A stretch of DNA of 64,000 nucleotides from an uncultured Pseudomonadales bacterium (GTDB lineage Bacteria; Pseudomonadota; Gammaproteobacteria; Pseudomonadales; Porticoccaceae): NCBI GenBank assembly GCA_943788875.1, contig CALSSA010000002.1:124001-188000 (forward strand), given 5' to 3'. Both the position numbers and the translations under genes were made by a program. The notes under the pieces were generated by a model. That model was not told where the DNA came from and did no database searches. It saw only the letters and a program-made list of their open reading frames with translations. Positions 1 through 9,815 of this stretch are shown piece after piece (positions within the stretch are counted from its first letter, which is position 1; each line of letters starts with the position of its first letter).

Positions 1-685
1 GTTTTGACGTTTAATGTGTCAGCTCCAGATGCGACAGCCGTAAGGATGACTGGTCCCTGGTGGTCTTGGGCTGCTGATGGTGGTCCGGAAGCTACTGACA
101 ATGAAGACGGTACTTGGACGGTAACGATTGATCCGATTCCTACAGAGACAATGGAATATAAGTGGGTCATTGATGGCGAACAAGAAGATCTGGTAACACC
201 GGCAGCGGCTGGAGAATGTGGTGATCTCATTGACGCTGGGCGCATAGATACTGATTACTCTGGTTGGGGTAACAGATACTGGGTACTGGATTCGGGTTAT
301 AGCTTCACTGATTATGCGGGAGCCTGTGCTGAGCCTGCTGATCCCACGCCGACTGTTTTGACGTTTAATGTGTCAGCTCCAGATGCGACAGCGGTAAGGA
401 TGACTGGTCCCTGGTGGTCTTGGGCTGCTGATGGTGGTCCGGAAGCTACTGACAATGAAGACGGTACTTGGACGGTAACGATTGATCCGATTCCTACAGA
501 GACAATGGAATATAAGTGGGTCATTGATGGTGAACAAGAAGATCTGGTAACACCGGCAGCGGCTGGAGAATGTGGTGATCTCATTGACGCTGGGCGCATA
601 GATACTGATTACTCTGGTTGGGGTAACAGATACTGGGTACTGGATTCGGGTTATAGCTTCACTGATTATGCGGGAGCCTGTGCTG
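1..685 (+). repeat. Near-perfect 354-bp-period tandem duplication inside the coding sequence
   Basis: Bases 1-331 are repeated at 355-685. I find only two differences, C39 versus G393 and C177 versus T531. Both are third-position silent changes (Ala and Gly codons). The period of 354 is a multiple of three, so each copy encodes one complete module. Such identity means a very recent duplication or homogenisation by recombination. Confidence 0.9.
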
Positions 686-699
686 ACACTGCCCCCTAG
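1..699 (+). CDS. C-terminal part of a secreted protein with two tandem carbohydrate-binding-like modules (5' end outside window)
   Basis: The reading frame is open from the first base, so the start lies upstream of the window. What is visible is two copies of a roughly 118-residue module. Each has aromatic-rich motifs (TGPWWSWAADGGP, DGTWTVTIDP, MEYKWVIDGEQE), one Cys pair and a conserved SGWGNRYWVLDSG motif, joined by a short Pro/Asp linker. As I recall, modules of this kind sit at the C-terminus of marine laminarinases and related secreted glycan-binding proteins; the exposed Trp and Tyr residues fit sugar binding. The neighbouring TonB receptor and GH3 gene suggest a role in glucan capture or hydrolysis, but no catalytic domain is visible here. 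The gene ends with two stop codons in close succession (TAG at 697, then TAG in another frame). Confidence 0.7.
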   Translation, partial: VLTFNVSAPDATAVRMTGPWWSWAADGGPEATDNEDGTWTVTIDPIPTETMEYKWVIDGEQEDLVTPAAAGECGDLIDAGRIDTDYSGWGNRYWVLDSGYSFTDYAGACAEPADPTPTVLTFNVSAPDATAVRMTGPWWSWAADGGPEATDNEDGTWTVTIDPIPTETMEYKWVIDGEQEDLVTPAAAGECGDLIDAGRIDTDYSGWGNRYWVLDSGYSFTDYAGACADTAP

Positions 700-758
700 T
701 AGGGTGTGGTTGCTGTGAAAAGAAATGATGAACTTAAAATTTCGGGGAATAAATAGAC

Positions 759-3602
759 ATGTATATCCAATGCAATAATTTTGTGAAAAGTGCAGTATTA
801 GCAGCGGTGGCGTTCAGCGGAGCTACCCAGTCGCAGGAAGTGGTTCGTGACGATAACGCCATTGATGAGATTGTTGTTACCGCCACCAAGCGGGAAACCT
901 CATTGATGGAAACAGCTGTCGCTGTTTCCGCCTTTGGTCAGGAGTCACTGGATAACCAGGGCGTTAAAAACCTGCTAGACCTTGACGATATGGTGCCTAA
1001 CCTGCAGATTGGCCTTTCGCCAACTGACTCAGGTGTGCAGGTGGTTGTTCGTGGCTTGACCTCGAATAACTTTACCGAAATTGGTGACCCTACGGTTGCC
1101 ATGCACTTTGACGGGCTGTATTCGCCGCGTCCTCAGGCCGGTATGGCTCTGATGTATGACGTAGAGCGAGTTGAGATCAGTCGTGGTCCTCAGGGTACTT
1201 TGTTTGGCCGTAACTCTACCGCTGGTAGTGTTAACGTGATCAGTGGGCGGCCTAACTTTGATGTCGCCGAGGGCAAGCTTGAGGTTGAACTAGGTAAGTA
1301 CAGCCAGCGAGCGGTCAAGGGCTGGTACAACATGCCGGTCAATGATGAGCTAGCGCTGCGTGCCAGCTTCTTGGTTGATCGTGCTGATACCTGGTACAAC
1401 CAGACTCAGGACTTTTATGATCTTGAGTTTGATGTTAACGGCGATGGCGTTATCTCTGCTGACGATGGTGACATTGAGAAAGATGGCATTCCTAATGTTG
1501 ACCAGCGTCGCAACCGTCCTGTAGACGCAAGCGATGCCTACGGCTCTGTTGATCGTTGGGGCGCGCGAGTGGGTATGCGTTTTGAACCCAACAGCGAAGT
1601 AAGCTGGGACCTGATAGCGGATTACTTCCAAGACCGTTCGCCGGGAGGTTTGAGCCTTAAGGATTGTGAGAAAGCTGAAGGCACATTTTTTGCCTGCGAA
1701 CAGGATCAGTGGGACGTGAGCGTGAATGTTCCCGGTAGTATGGATATGACCATGATGGGTCTGCGTTCTATACTCACTTGGGATCTGACTGATGAGATCG
1801 TTATGGAGCACCGTATCGGTTATTCGCAGCAAGAGCGTTCGCAAACTCACGACGCCTCTACCACATATGCTCACCCTGACCATCCCGGTTACGGCTTTCA
1901 GAGAACCTGGTATTCCGCACAAGCGGCCCCAGCAGGATGTACTGGTGGTGGCGGGTCCATGGTTGTGTGTGATGATCTTGTAAACGATCTCGGGCTGGTG
2001 CAGTCTGTGGATGGTGGTCAATTTGAATCAATGGTGGTAGCACCATTTGAAGATCTTTCCTTGATGACCAACTATTCTGACTACCGGTCGCTGGTGACTG
2101 AACTTCAGTTCAGCTCTAACTCAGATTCCCCAATTCAGTGGATCGCTGGTTTGTTCTATATGAAAGAGGACAATGAAATCCGCTTTGACGTTGAGAATCC
2201 GTTCCTCGGTGGCGTCGTACTCCCTCTAGCGCAGACCTTTTTGCAGCCAGAGCGTGTGGTTAGATCACGAGCCGCTTTTGTACAGTTCGACCTAGCGGTT
2301 AATGACAGGCTCAACTTGACTGCCGGCTACCGGTATACAAAAGATGACAAGTACGATGATGGCGGTCGCAACTATACAACTAACGGTTGGCGTCAGCCGA
2401 ACGGTGGGAAATATACGACCGATGCGGCTTTTGATGCCTTCTATGACAGCTGGCCTAAGTTGGGAATCGTTGACACTGATGTCTACCAGTCGGACGATTT
2501 AACGTCTGAAATGGGAACCTTGGGCCCCGACTTTTTGAGCCCAGATAGAGTAGCAGCAGACGGTACCTCTCAGGCTCTGCAGTATTCTGATAACTCGCAT
2601 GCTGGTGCCTGGAGCAAGGGTACTTGGAAGCTTGGCTTTGATTACCTGATTAATGAAGATCTATTTATTTATGGGTCAATAGCGACTGGCTACAAGTCTG
2701 GTGGCTTTGGTGATTCCGTCGATATCTGTGATTGTAATATTACTGACACATTTGACTACGACCCAGAGAACAACAAGACCTATGAGCTTGGCTTCAAGGC
2801 GACTCTGCTTGACGGCAATCTAAACCTTTTGGGTAACGTGTTTCTAATGGACAATACCGATTTGCAGGACACCTTCTACGCCACAATCACGAGCGCAGGT
2901 TCAGAAATTAAAGTGCCTGACGGTTACATAGATACCGAAGGGCGCGTTTCAGACTGTACTGGTGGTGATGGGGATTGTGTAACAGTCGGGAGGGATATCG
3001 GGACTTTACTCACACAGAATATTGGCGAGACCCAAAGTGTAGGTGCTGAGCTTGAGTTTGACTGGCGCCCCTATGAGGGTGGTCGAGTCAATGGATGGGT
3101 AGCCTGGTTGGACTCTGAGATCAAGCAACTGGAAGGAGCTTCGGACGGATGGTACTGTTTTGAGCGCGCTCTGCTTGGTATGACTAGATGTGCTGCTGAG
3201 TCAACTAATGAAGATGGTGCTGTGGTTCGTGCAACCAGCTTTGTTGGTAATGCTATGCCGTGGTCGCCAGAGTACTCTGTTACTGTTAACTACGAGCACA
3301 ACTGGTACCTGGACAATGGCCTGCGTCTGAGCCCTTATGTATCAGTTCACTGGCAGGATGAGATGTACTTCGACAAAGGTAACTTCGGCGAAGGTGCATT
3401 CCACTCTGGTCAGGAAGCCTATACTACTGGTGATATCGCGCTGCGCTTGATCAATGAAGAAGGTCGTTGGGCGGTTGAGGCCTATGTGCGCAATGTGACT
3501 GATGAGTTGGTTCGCGGCTGGGCCGATCGTGGTCCTGGCTACATGCGGGCTTCGTTCAACAAGCCTCGCCACTATGGCGTTAAGTTCAATATGGCATTTT
3601 AA
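759..3602 (+). CDS. TonB-dependent outer-membrane receptor
   Basis: This 947-residue protein has an N-terminal signal sequence (hydrophobic stretch at about residues 10-24), a TonB-box-like DEIVVTATKRE near residue 36, and a plug domain with the SRGPQGTLFGRN signature. A long beta-barrel domain follows and ends in a terminal Phe, as outer-membrane proteins usually do. It would import an oligosaccharide across the outer membrane with energy from TonB-ExbBD. Its position between a carbohydrate-binding protein and a GH3 glucosidase suggests a beta-glucan oligomer. Several Cys pairs in predicted extracellular loops and an EF-hand-like loop (DVNGDGVISADD, residues 225-236) are unusual additions. 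The ATG at 759 is chosen because it gives a proper signal peptide. Confidence 0.9.
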   Translation: MYIQCNNFVKSAVLAAVAFSGATQSQEVVRDDNAIDEIVVTATKRETSLMETAVAVSAFGQESLDNQGVKNLLDLDDMVPNLQIGLSPTDSGVQVVVRGLTSNNFTEIGDPTVAMHFDGLYSPRPQAGMALMYDVERVEISRGPQGTLFGRNSTAGSVNVISGRPNFDVAEGKLEVELGKYSQRAVKGWYNMPVNDELALRASFLVDRADTWYNQTQDFYDLEFDVNGDGVISADDGDIEKDGIPNVDQRRNRPVDASDAYGSVDRWGARVGMRFEPNSEVSWDLIADYFQDRSPGGLSLKDCEKAEGTFFACEQDQWDVSVNVPGSMDMTMMGLRSILTWDLTDEIVMEHRIGYSQQERSQTHDASTTYAHPDHPGYGFQRTWYSAQAAPAGCTGGGGSMVVCDDLVNDLGLVQSVDGGQFESMVVAPFEDLSLMTNYSDYRSLVTELQFSSNSDSPIQWIAGLFYMKEDNEIRFDVENPFLGGVVLPLAQTFLQPERVVRSRAAFVQFDLAVNDRLNLTAGYRYTKDDKYDDGGRNYTTNGWRQPNGGKYTTDAAFDAFYDSWPKLGIVDTDVYQSDDLTSEMGTLGPDFLSPDRVAADGTSQALQYSDNSHAGAWSKGTWKLGFDYLINEDLFIYGSIATGYKSGGFGDSVDICDCNITDTFDYDPENNKTYELGFKATLLDGNLNLLGNVFLMDNTDLQDTFYATITSAGSEIKVPDGYIDTEGRVSDCTGGDGDCVTVGRDIGTLLTQNIGETQSVGAELEFDWRPYEGGRVNGWVAWLDSEIKQLEGASDGWYCFERALLGMTRCAAESTNEDGAVVRATSFVGNAMPWSPEYSVTVNYEHNWYLDNGLRLSPYVSVHWQDEMYFDKGNFGEGAFHSGQEAYTTGDIALRLINEEGRWAVEAYVRNVTDELVRGWADRGPGYMRASFNKPRHYGVKFNMAF

Positions 3603-3631
3603 TATTGCTCTGACAGCTATATTGTCGATCG

Positions 3632-3664
3632 AAAAAACCGCGCTTTCAACAGCGCGGTTTTTTT
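3632..3664. terminator. Bidirectional rho-independent terminator
   Basis: An A-tract and CCGCGCT pair with AGCGCGG and a T-tract across a six-base loop, so the structure works on both strands. It lies between the convergent receptor and methyltransferase genes and overlaps the stop codon of the latter. Confidence 0.9.
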
Positions 3665-4292
3665 ATGTCTGATCTATAACCAGAAGGTATTTCTCGGTTT
3701 TCCAGGGCTCATAGATTCTGCGGGTAACCACGGCAGCATCCAATGCCTGCACACACAAATCCACCAGAGACCAGTACGGTGGCCGCCCCGGATCCGCAAT
3801 AATAATCCGTTCAACGCCCGCGTTAAGAGAGCGCTCAAGCAGATCGAACAGAGGCTGGGTAAGCTCATCCCAAAAACATATGTCGGTGCCAATCAACAGC
3901 TGATACTGGCCTAATTCCTCTGCACTCAGGCTCTCAAAGCCCCTTGCCTGGAAGTTTATTTCGCATTGATTAGCTTGGGCTTGCAGGGCCAAAAAAGGCG
4001 CCACGCTGTTATCTATATCGATACCGGTAACGCGAGCCTGATACTGTTTGGCGAGAAACAGTCCGGTGAGGCCCCAGCCGCAGCCAATATCCAATACATT
4101 GGTCTGCGTCTTTGGAGGATTGGTGCTCAGGTAGTCCATAAGAACAAAGCTGGAACGCCACACTTTATTACCATGGGCGCTGTGACCATTTTGCTCGCGT
4201 TTGAGTTTGCGCACGCCGGGGTGTGTTGAACGCAGGGCTTTTATGCCAAGGTATTCAATAAAGTGACGTTGATTCATGTCTGCTTGAGTCAT
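3663..4292 (-). CDS. Class I SAM-dependent methyltransferase
   Basis: The 209-residue protein has the Rossmann-fold SAM motif I (VLDIGCGWGLTGLFLA, about residues 66-81), an acidic motif II (VTGIDID) and a motif-IV-like LLIGTDICFWDEL. The N-terminal WRSSFVLMDYL and the overall order resemble the METTL/lysine protein methyltransferase-like group rather than small-molecule enzymes, but the substrate cannot be read from the sequence. It is convergent with the receptor gene and divergent from the sensor kinase, so it probably does not belong to the sugar locus. An alternative ATG lies five codons downstream. Confidence 0.8.
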   Translation of the reverse strand: MTQADMNQRHFIEYLGIKALRSTHPGVRKLKREQNGHSAHGNKVWRSSFVLMDYLSTNPPKTQTNVLDIGCGWGLTGLFLAKQYQARVTGIDIDNSVAPFLALQAQANQCEINFQARGFESLSAEELGQYQLLIGTDICFWDELTQPLFDLLERSLNAGVERIIIADPGRPPYWSLVDLCVQALDAAVVTRRIYEPWKTEKYLLVIDQT

Positions 4293-4421
4293 TGCTGTGT
4301 GCGTCTCTTAGAAAAGCGAAGCTTAACAGGTTAGATGGGCGGTCGAGGTAAATAGATGGACCTTTTAATGGCGAACTATGGTATTTTTAGTATATTAAAA
4401 TAACTTAGTTGTCGTTCCGCT

Positions 4422-5550
4422 ATGGTCGAGTCGAGTCTCCCTTCGTTTCTTCAGATTCTATATCGCAATACCAGTTATCAATTTTGGGCCCTGCAGCTGA
4501 TAGGCTGGTTTGGTCTGGCTCTGATCAGTTTTTTAAGTCTCACTCTTTGGTACAACCAGCAGGGTTTTGCCTATATTGCTCATACCCTGTTGCAGTCTCT
4601 GCTGGGCGTGCTGGTGTCCTGGCCATTGCGGCCACTGTTTCACTATTTTTGGGGCCGTAGTGTTCTGGCTAGATTTATTGCGGGCATAGGTGGTGTCCTG
4701 CTGTGCTCGGTGCTGTGGACCATCCTGCGTATCAGTACCTTTATGGCAATCACGGGCGAGCAAGGGCTGTGGAATGATTTTGGTGGCTGGCTGTTTGGTT
4801 CAATTATGATCTTCAGTTGTTGGGCGGCATTTTACCATGGTGTGAAGTTCTATCAGCTGTTGCAATACGAGCATGAAAACCTATTGCTGGTGGCGGCGCA
4901 AAATCGCGAGCAGCAGTTGCGGGCCGCTAAGGCAGAGACTATTGCCCATGAGGCGCAGTTGAAAATGTTGCGTTACCAGCTCAACCCGCATTTTCTGTTT
5001 AATACACTTAATGCCATTGCGGCACTGATGGCTACTAAAGAAGTACCCAGAGCCGGCTCTATGATTGTGCAGCTGAGTGATTTTTTGCGTTACAGCCTGG
5101 ACAATGATCCGGTCAGGCGGGTGACAGTTAAGGAGGAGTTGGCTGCCCTTAAGCTGTATCTTAATATTGAGCAAACTAGATTTGCGGAGCGTTTAGCATT
5201 AGAAGTTCGATATTGAACAGGCTGCGGAGCCAGTGCGTATACCCAGTTTAATACTGCAACCACTGGTTGAGAACGCGATTAAGTATGCCATTGCTCCGAT
5301 GGAAGAGGGCGGCAAAATAACGGTTCGGGTATGGTTGGATAAAGACTATGTTTGCCTTGAAATGCTGGACACGGGGCCGGGTATATCGTCATCCGCTAAA
5401 GCAGGCAATAATGTGGGTATTGGTCTTAGAAACACGGTCGATCGGCTCCATGAGTTCTATGCTGATAATCACACCTTTAACCTTGAGTCCGTCCCCTCAG
5501 GTGGTTTAAAGGTATATATGCAACTGCCATTGGAAAAGACAGTTAGATAA
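4422..5550 (+). pseudogene. LytS/YehU-type sensor histidine kinase, split by one frameshift
   Basis: The first part (4422-5216) has four or five hydrophobic segments (residues about 25-135), a coiled-coil linker and the His_kinase motif RYQLNPHFLFNTLNA with the expected phospho-acceptor His190. The second part (frame entered near 5209, ending at 5550) holds the HATPase domain: LQPLVENAIKYA (N box), LDTGPGIS (G1) and a GIGLRN motif. Around 5207-5213 the expected protein would read RYDIEQ, but the DNA reads CGATATTGAA. Loss of one copy of a tandem GATAT would explain the shift. The gene is followed within 8 bp by its LytTR regulator. Apart from the shift the protein looks complete, so this may be a sequencing error. 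Confidence 0.8.
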
Positions 5551-5557
5551 ACAATTT

Positions 5558-6360
5558 ATGCAGAAATTAAGAACCATTATTGTTGACGATGAGCCTTTGG
5601 CGCTGGACTTCTTGCGCTCCTGTCTGGCTGAGAGCAATGATATTGAGATTGTTGAGGAATGTCGCAACGGTCGTGACGCTGTTGCTGCGGCGATCAGGTT
5701 ACGCCCGGAGCTGTTGTTTCTGGATATTCAGATGCCAGGTATCAATGGTTTTGAGGTGGTTAAAGCTCTGCAGGCTGATCTGATGCCAATGGTGATCTTT
5801 GTGACTGCCTTTGACCAGTATGCAGTGGATGCTTTTGACCTGCACGCAGTGGACTATATTCTTAAACCGCTGGATAAAGAGCGAGTAACTCGCTCTATTG
5901 AACGCGCTATTGACCGCATCAAAAGTGATCAGGAACAGAGTTTTAAAACGCCTTTAATTGGCGCTATTGAAAGTATTTCAGAGCGCGTCACAAGTCATGT
6001 GGCGGAAGCACCGGAGGAAGATGTGCCCTCTGGCATAAAGCGCAAACTCGTGGTTCGTGATTCCGGCGTGGTTAAAGTGATTCCCTTTGATGATATTGAC
6101 TGGGTTGATGCGGCTGGCGACTATATGTGTGTCCATGCTCTGGGCGAAACTCATATTGTCGAACCACATTGACTGAATTGATTGCCAAGCTGGATGATAG
6201 CTTGTTTGTTCGTATTCACCGCTCGACCATCGTTAACATAGAGCGAGTTGTCAGCGTCAGCCCTTTGCAGAAGGGCGGCAATCTGCTCCATCTTAAGGGC
6301 GGCGAAGAGCTTAAGGTCAGTAGAAACTACCGCGAAGCTATCCGTAATCTGTTCCAATAA
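5558..6360 (+). pseudogene. LytTR-family response regulator, split by one frameshift
   Basis: The receiver domain (residues 1-120) has acidic D10-D11, phospho-acceptor D56 in LFLDIQMPG and Lys103 in ILKPL. After a variable linker comes a LytTR DNA-binding domain (IDWVDAAGDYMCVHA, then FVRIHRSTIVNIERV and the terminal KVSRNYREAI). The frame breaks at about 6160, where one C appears to be missing (GTCGAACC in place of GTCCGAACC). Restoring it joins HIV directly to RTTLTELIAKLDD. It pairs with the LytS kinase upstream and probably controls the adjacent sugar genes (inference from position). Confidence 0.8.
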
Positions 6361-6615
6361 TTTACCTATGAATACCCCTCACTCTCCGATATAGAGGGCT
6401 TGCCCCGTTTACCGCAGATCTGTAACAGACTGCCGCATCTGTGCTTCCACTGCGCTAATCTCCATGTCAATCTACTCTTTTCAGCACGACTTTTCACTGA
6501 CTGTTGGCTCCGAAGGAGCAGACGCCTTAGATGGGAAGCTGTCTTCCCTGTAAGCCCCTCATAGGTAACACCGGGCGGGGTAACATTTATAACAAGGATC
6601 GGGAATAAACAGATT

Positions 6616-9115
6616 ATGTCAGTCCATGGAAAATGCACCAATCTTCATTTTGCCAAAACAGTACTAAAAGCTGCCGACAAGGTTGTTTTTGGCGTCAGTG
6701 CCTGTTTGGTAACACCAGTCGCAGTAGCAGATATCAATGCTGATGTAGAAACCAGAGTGCAAAGCATTTTGCAGGAGATGAGTCTGGAGCAGAAAGTAGG
6801 ACAGATGGTCCAGGGCGAGATCAAGTGGGTATCTGCCTCGGATGTGACTAAATATCACCTTGGTTCTGTGCTCAATGGTGGTGGCTCTTTTCCCGGTGGC
6901 AAGAAAAACTCCTCGATTGATGACTGGGTCAATCTGGCTGACAAATATTACAAAGCCTCAATGAAAACAAGGCTGGTATTCCCCTTATCTGGGGTACAGA
7001 TGCGGTTCACGGCCACAACAATGTGATTGGTGCGACTCTGTTTCCTCATAATATTGGACTGGGTGCGGCTAATGACCCTGAGTTACTGAAAGAGATCGGT
7101 GCATTACAGCGCGAGAGGTGGCTGCTACCGGCATTGACTGGATCTTTGCTCCAACTGTTGCCGTGGTTAAAGACGATCGCTGGGGGCGCACCTATGAAGG
7201 ATACAGTGATGAGCCGCCCATTGTGCGTTCCTACGGCGGTAAAATTGTTGAGGGCATGCAGGGTACTGCGGAGCAATTACGCACGGATCTCCTCCAAAGT
7301 TATTGCTACGGCCAAGCACTGGATTGGTGATGGTGGAACGCTCGTGGGCATGATCAGGGTAACACTATAGGAAGCCTTGAAGATCTACTGGATCAGCATG
7401 GCCAGGGTTATATCACTGCTCTGGAAGCTGATGTACAAACGGTCATGGCCTCCTTTCAATAGCTGGAATGGCGAGAAGTTACATGGCAACAAGGAACTGA
7501 TGAACAGATGTGCTGAAAGAGCAGATGAACTTTGATGGCTTTGTGGTCAGTGACTGGAACGGCATAGGCCAGGTCGATGGCTGTACCAACCAGAGCTGTG
7601 CCCAGTCGATCAATGCTGGTGTTGATATGATTATGGCGCCGGAAGACTGGAAAGCGGTGTACAACAATACTATTTCTCAGGTTCGCAGCGGCGAAATTGC
7701 CATGTCCCGTATCGACGATGCGGTGAGCAGAATACTGCGAGTTAAATTGCGCGCCGGCATGTTTGAAAAGCCGCGCACCGTCGAAGCGCAAAATTACCGC
7801 GGATAGCTCTATTATCGGTTCAGCCGAGCATCGCGCTGTGGCCCGTGAAGCGGTGAGAAAGTCTCTGGTTCTGCTGAAAAACAACGACCATTTATTACCC
7901 TTAAAACCTAAGCAGCATATTTTGGTCATAGGTGATGGCGCCGATAATATTGGTAAGCAGAACGGTGGCTGGACCATTACCTGGCAGGGTACAGAAAACC
8001 TGAATAGTGATTTCCCTGGCGCCACATCAATCTTTGGCGGCATAGAGCAGGCCATGGTAAAGATTGGTGGTAGTGCTGAACTGTCCATGGACGGCAGCTT
8101 TGCCAAAAAACCTGATGTGGCCGTGGTTGTATTTGGTGAAAACCCCTATGCCGAGGGTTCTGGTGATCGGGATTCACTGCTCTTTAACGACGGCATTGGA
8201 ACAGATCTCAAGTTGCTGCAAAAACTTAAAGCTCAGGGAATTCCTGTGGTTGCGGTACTGCTTACCGGTCGTCCGCTGTGGGTAAATGCCGAACTAAACA
8301 GTTCAGATGCCTTTGTTGTGGCCTGGTTGCCTGGTTCAGAAGGTGGCGGTGTTGCTGACGTGCTGGTGGCAGATGGGGACGGCGAGGCTCTTTTCGACTT
8401 TACTGGCAGGCTTTCATTTGATTGGCCCAGTGCTGAAATCAATACTTTAAATACTAGGTTGCCAGTGACTGAGTTTCTGTTAAAACGGGGCCAGGGTTTA
8501 TCATATGGTGACAGTGAAATTGTGCCTGCTGGCCTCAATGAAAAATCGCTGATTGACAATAGCTCTCAGGAGCGAGTGGTGTTTAGTGGTACCACCAGAG
8601 CTCCTTGGCAAGCTTATGTGGGTGATGCCAGTGACTGGCGCATACTGGTTGAGGGAAACTCTACTACTACCTCTTACGGCGCCCTTTCAGTGACTACTAT
8701 TGATGGTGCTGTCCAGGAAGACAGTCGTCGGGTTGAATGGAAATCTGGTCATGAAAGCCAGTTTTACTGGCAGGCCGAGAGTTCCGTAAATCTGTCTGAT
8801 ATGGTAGGGGATAGTCCTGCGCTAATGATGACCCTTGCTGTTGATAAGTACCCAGAAGGCGCTGTCACGCTGCGTATGGACTGTGACTGGCCCTGCCGGG
8901 GTGAGTTAGATATTACATCTTTGCTGCGCACTAAACCCCAAGGTGAGATGGTCAAACTTGGTATAGGCCTAGAATGTTTTGCCAGAGCCGGTGTCAATCT
9001 CAGCAAGGTGAATTCTGCCATGGTGTTGATGACTGCTGAGCCTCTTGTTATTACCTTCAGAGACGTGCGGGTTATAGGTGACGCACCCAGTCCCTATGTG
9101 GTCAAATGTAATTAG
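6616..9115 (+). pseudogene. ExoP-like family 3 glycoside hydrolase (exo-beta-glucosidase), about seven indels in the 5' half
   Basis: Joined across the breaks, the product is about 830 residues: a signal peptide (cleavage near VAVA-D), a GH3 N-terminal TIM barrel (GTDAVHGHNN, ATGIDWIFAPTVAV, ATAKHWIGDGG), the nucleophile Asp in VVSDWNG (codon 7552-7554), the GH3 C-terminal alpha/beta domain (REAVRKSLVLLKNN, ENPYAEGSGDRDSL) and a C-terminal galactose-binding-like ExoP domain from about 8575. Such enzymes release glucose from beta-1,3/1,4-glucan oligomers in the periplasm. I place shifts near 6969, 7115, 7294, 7340, 7460, 7503 and 7760-7790, of both signs. The part from about 7800 to 9115 is intact. 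Motifs on both sides of each break are conserved, which argues for base-calling errors over old decay. Confidence 0.8.
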
Positions 9116-9134
9116 TAGCGCTGCATGCTAGTTG

Positions 9135-9162
9135 AAAAAGGGTCTGTTACGGGCCCTTTTTT
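9135..9162 (+). terminator. Rho-independent terminator after the GH3 gene
   Basis: AAAAAGGGTC pairs with GGCCCTTTTT across a short loop, followed by a T-tract. It lies 20 bp after the GH3 stop. Confidence 0.8.
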
Positions 9163-9232
9163 GTGCATGGTATAAATCACGCCGTACTGCTAGTATCTGC
9201 CATCAAAGACTATAAGATTTGTGGTGGTACCT

Positions 9233-9802
9233 ATGAAAGCAAGCTTTACAAAAATGTCCCAGAGTACAGCTGAAGACTGGCAGATTATTATGCCGGAGCA
9301 ACTGGCATTCTTTAAGAAGTTACCCGACCGTATTTTGACCCATATGGAGCTGTTGACCGGAGACTATGGTGGTTTTGCTATCGATCGTTTGCAACATTCA
9401 CTGCAGACCGCTCACCGGGCCGCCGAAGCTGGTGAAGATGATGAATATGTGGTCTGTGCGCTGTTGCACGATATTGGCGATACCCTGGGCAGCGCCAATC
9501 ATGCGGATGTGGCCGCGGCGATACTGCAGCCCTTTGTCTCGGAAGCAAATCATTGGATGATCAAGCATCATGCTATTTTCCAGGGTTACAACTTCTTTCA
9601 TTTTATTGGTGCCGATCGCAATATGCGCGATGAGTTTCGCGACAGCGATCACTTTAAACGCACGGCCCGGTTTATTGCCAAGTACGATGATCCAAGCTTT
9701 GACCCGGCGATGCCTGAGCTAAAACTGTCGCTGTTTGAGCCCATGGTTCGCTCTGTGTTTAGCCAGCCGAAAAACAGTATGTATAAAGCGTTAACCGATT
9801 AA
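9233..9802 (+). CDS. HD-domain protein resembling the PhnZ diiron oxygenases
   Basis: The 189-residue protein carries the metal-binding pattern of small HD-domain enzymes: LQHSLQTA (His), ALLHDIGD (His-Asp), NHADVA (His) and MIKHHAIFQGY (His). The arrangement YGG...LQHSLQTA followed by LLHDIG resembles PhnZ and related mixed-valence diiron oxygenases that cleave hydroxyphosphonates. However, the position taken by a substrate-gating Glu in YGGE-type proteins (from memory) is Phe here (YGGF). The substrate therefore remains open; a phosphohydrolase role is also possible. The ATG at 9233 is preferred over the upstream GTG codons. It ends 13 bp before the MOSC gene and is probably cotranscribed with it. 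Confidence 0.7.
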   Translation: MKASFTKMSQSTAEDWQIIMPEQLAFFKKLPDRILTHMELLTGDYGGFAIDRLQHSLQTAHRAAEAGEDDEYVVCALLHDIGDTLGSANHADVAAAILQPFVSEANHWMIKHHAIFQGYNFFHFIGADRNMRDEFRDSDHFKRTARFIAKYDDPSFDPAMPELKLSLFEPMVRSVFSQPKNSMYKALTD

Positions 9803-9815
9803 AGAGAATCGCTCT

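Noticed and set aside
1350..2021. 223-codon frame antisense to the TonB receptor
   Set aside because: Shadow of a well-supported gene; no family motif.
5200..7800. Programmed frameshifting in the kinase, regulator and GH3 genes
   Set aside because: Too many shifts of both signs and no slippery heptamer with a following structure; errors or mutation are simpler.
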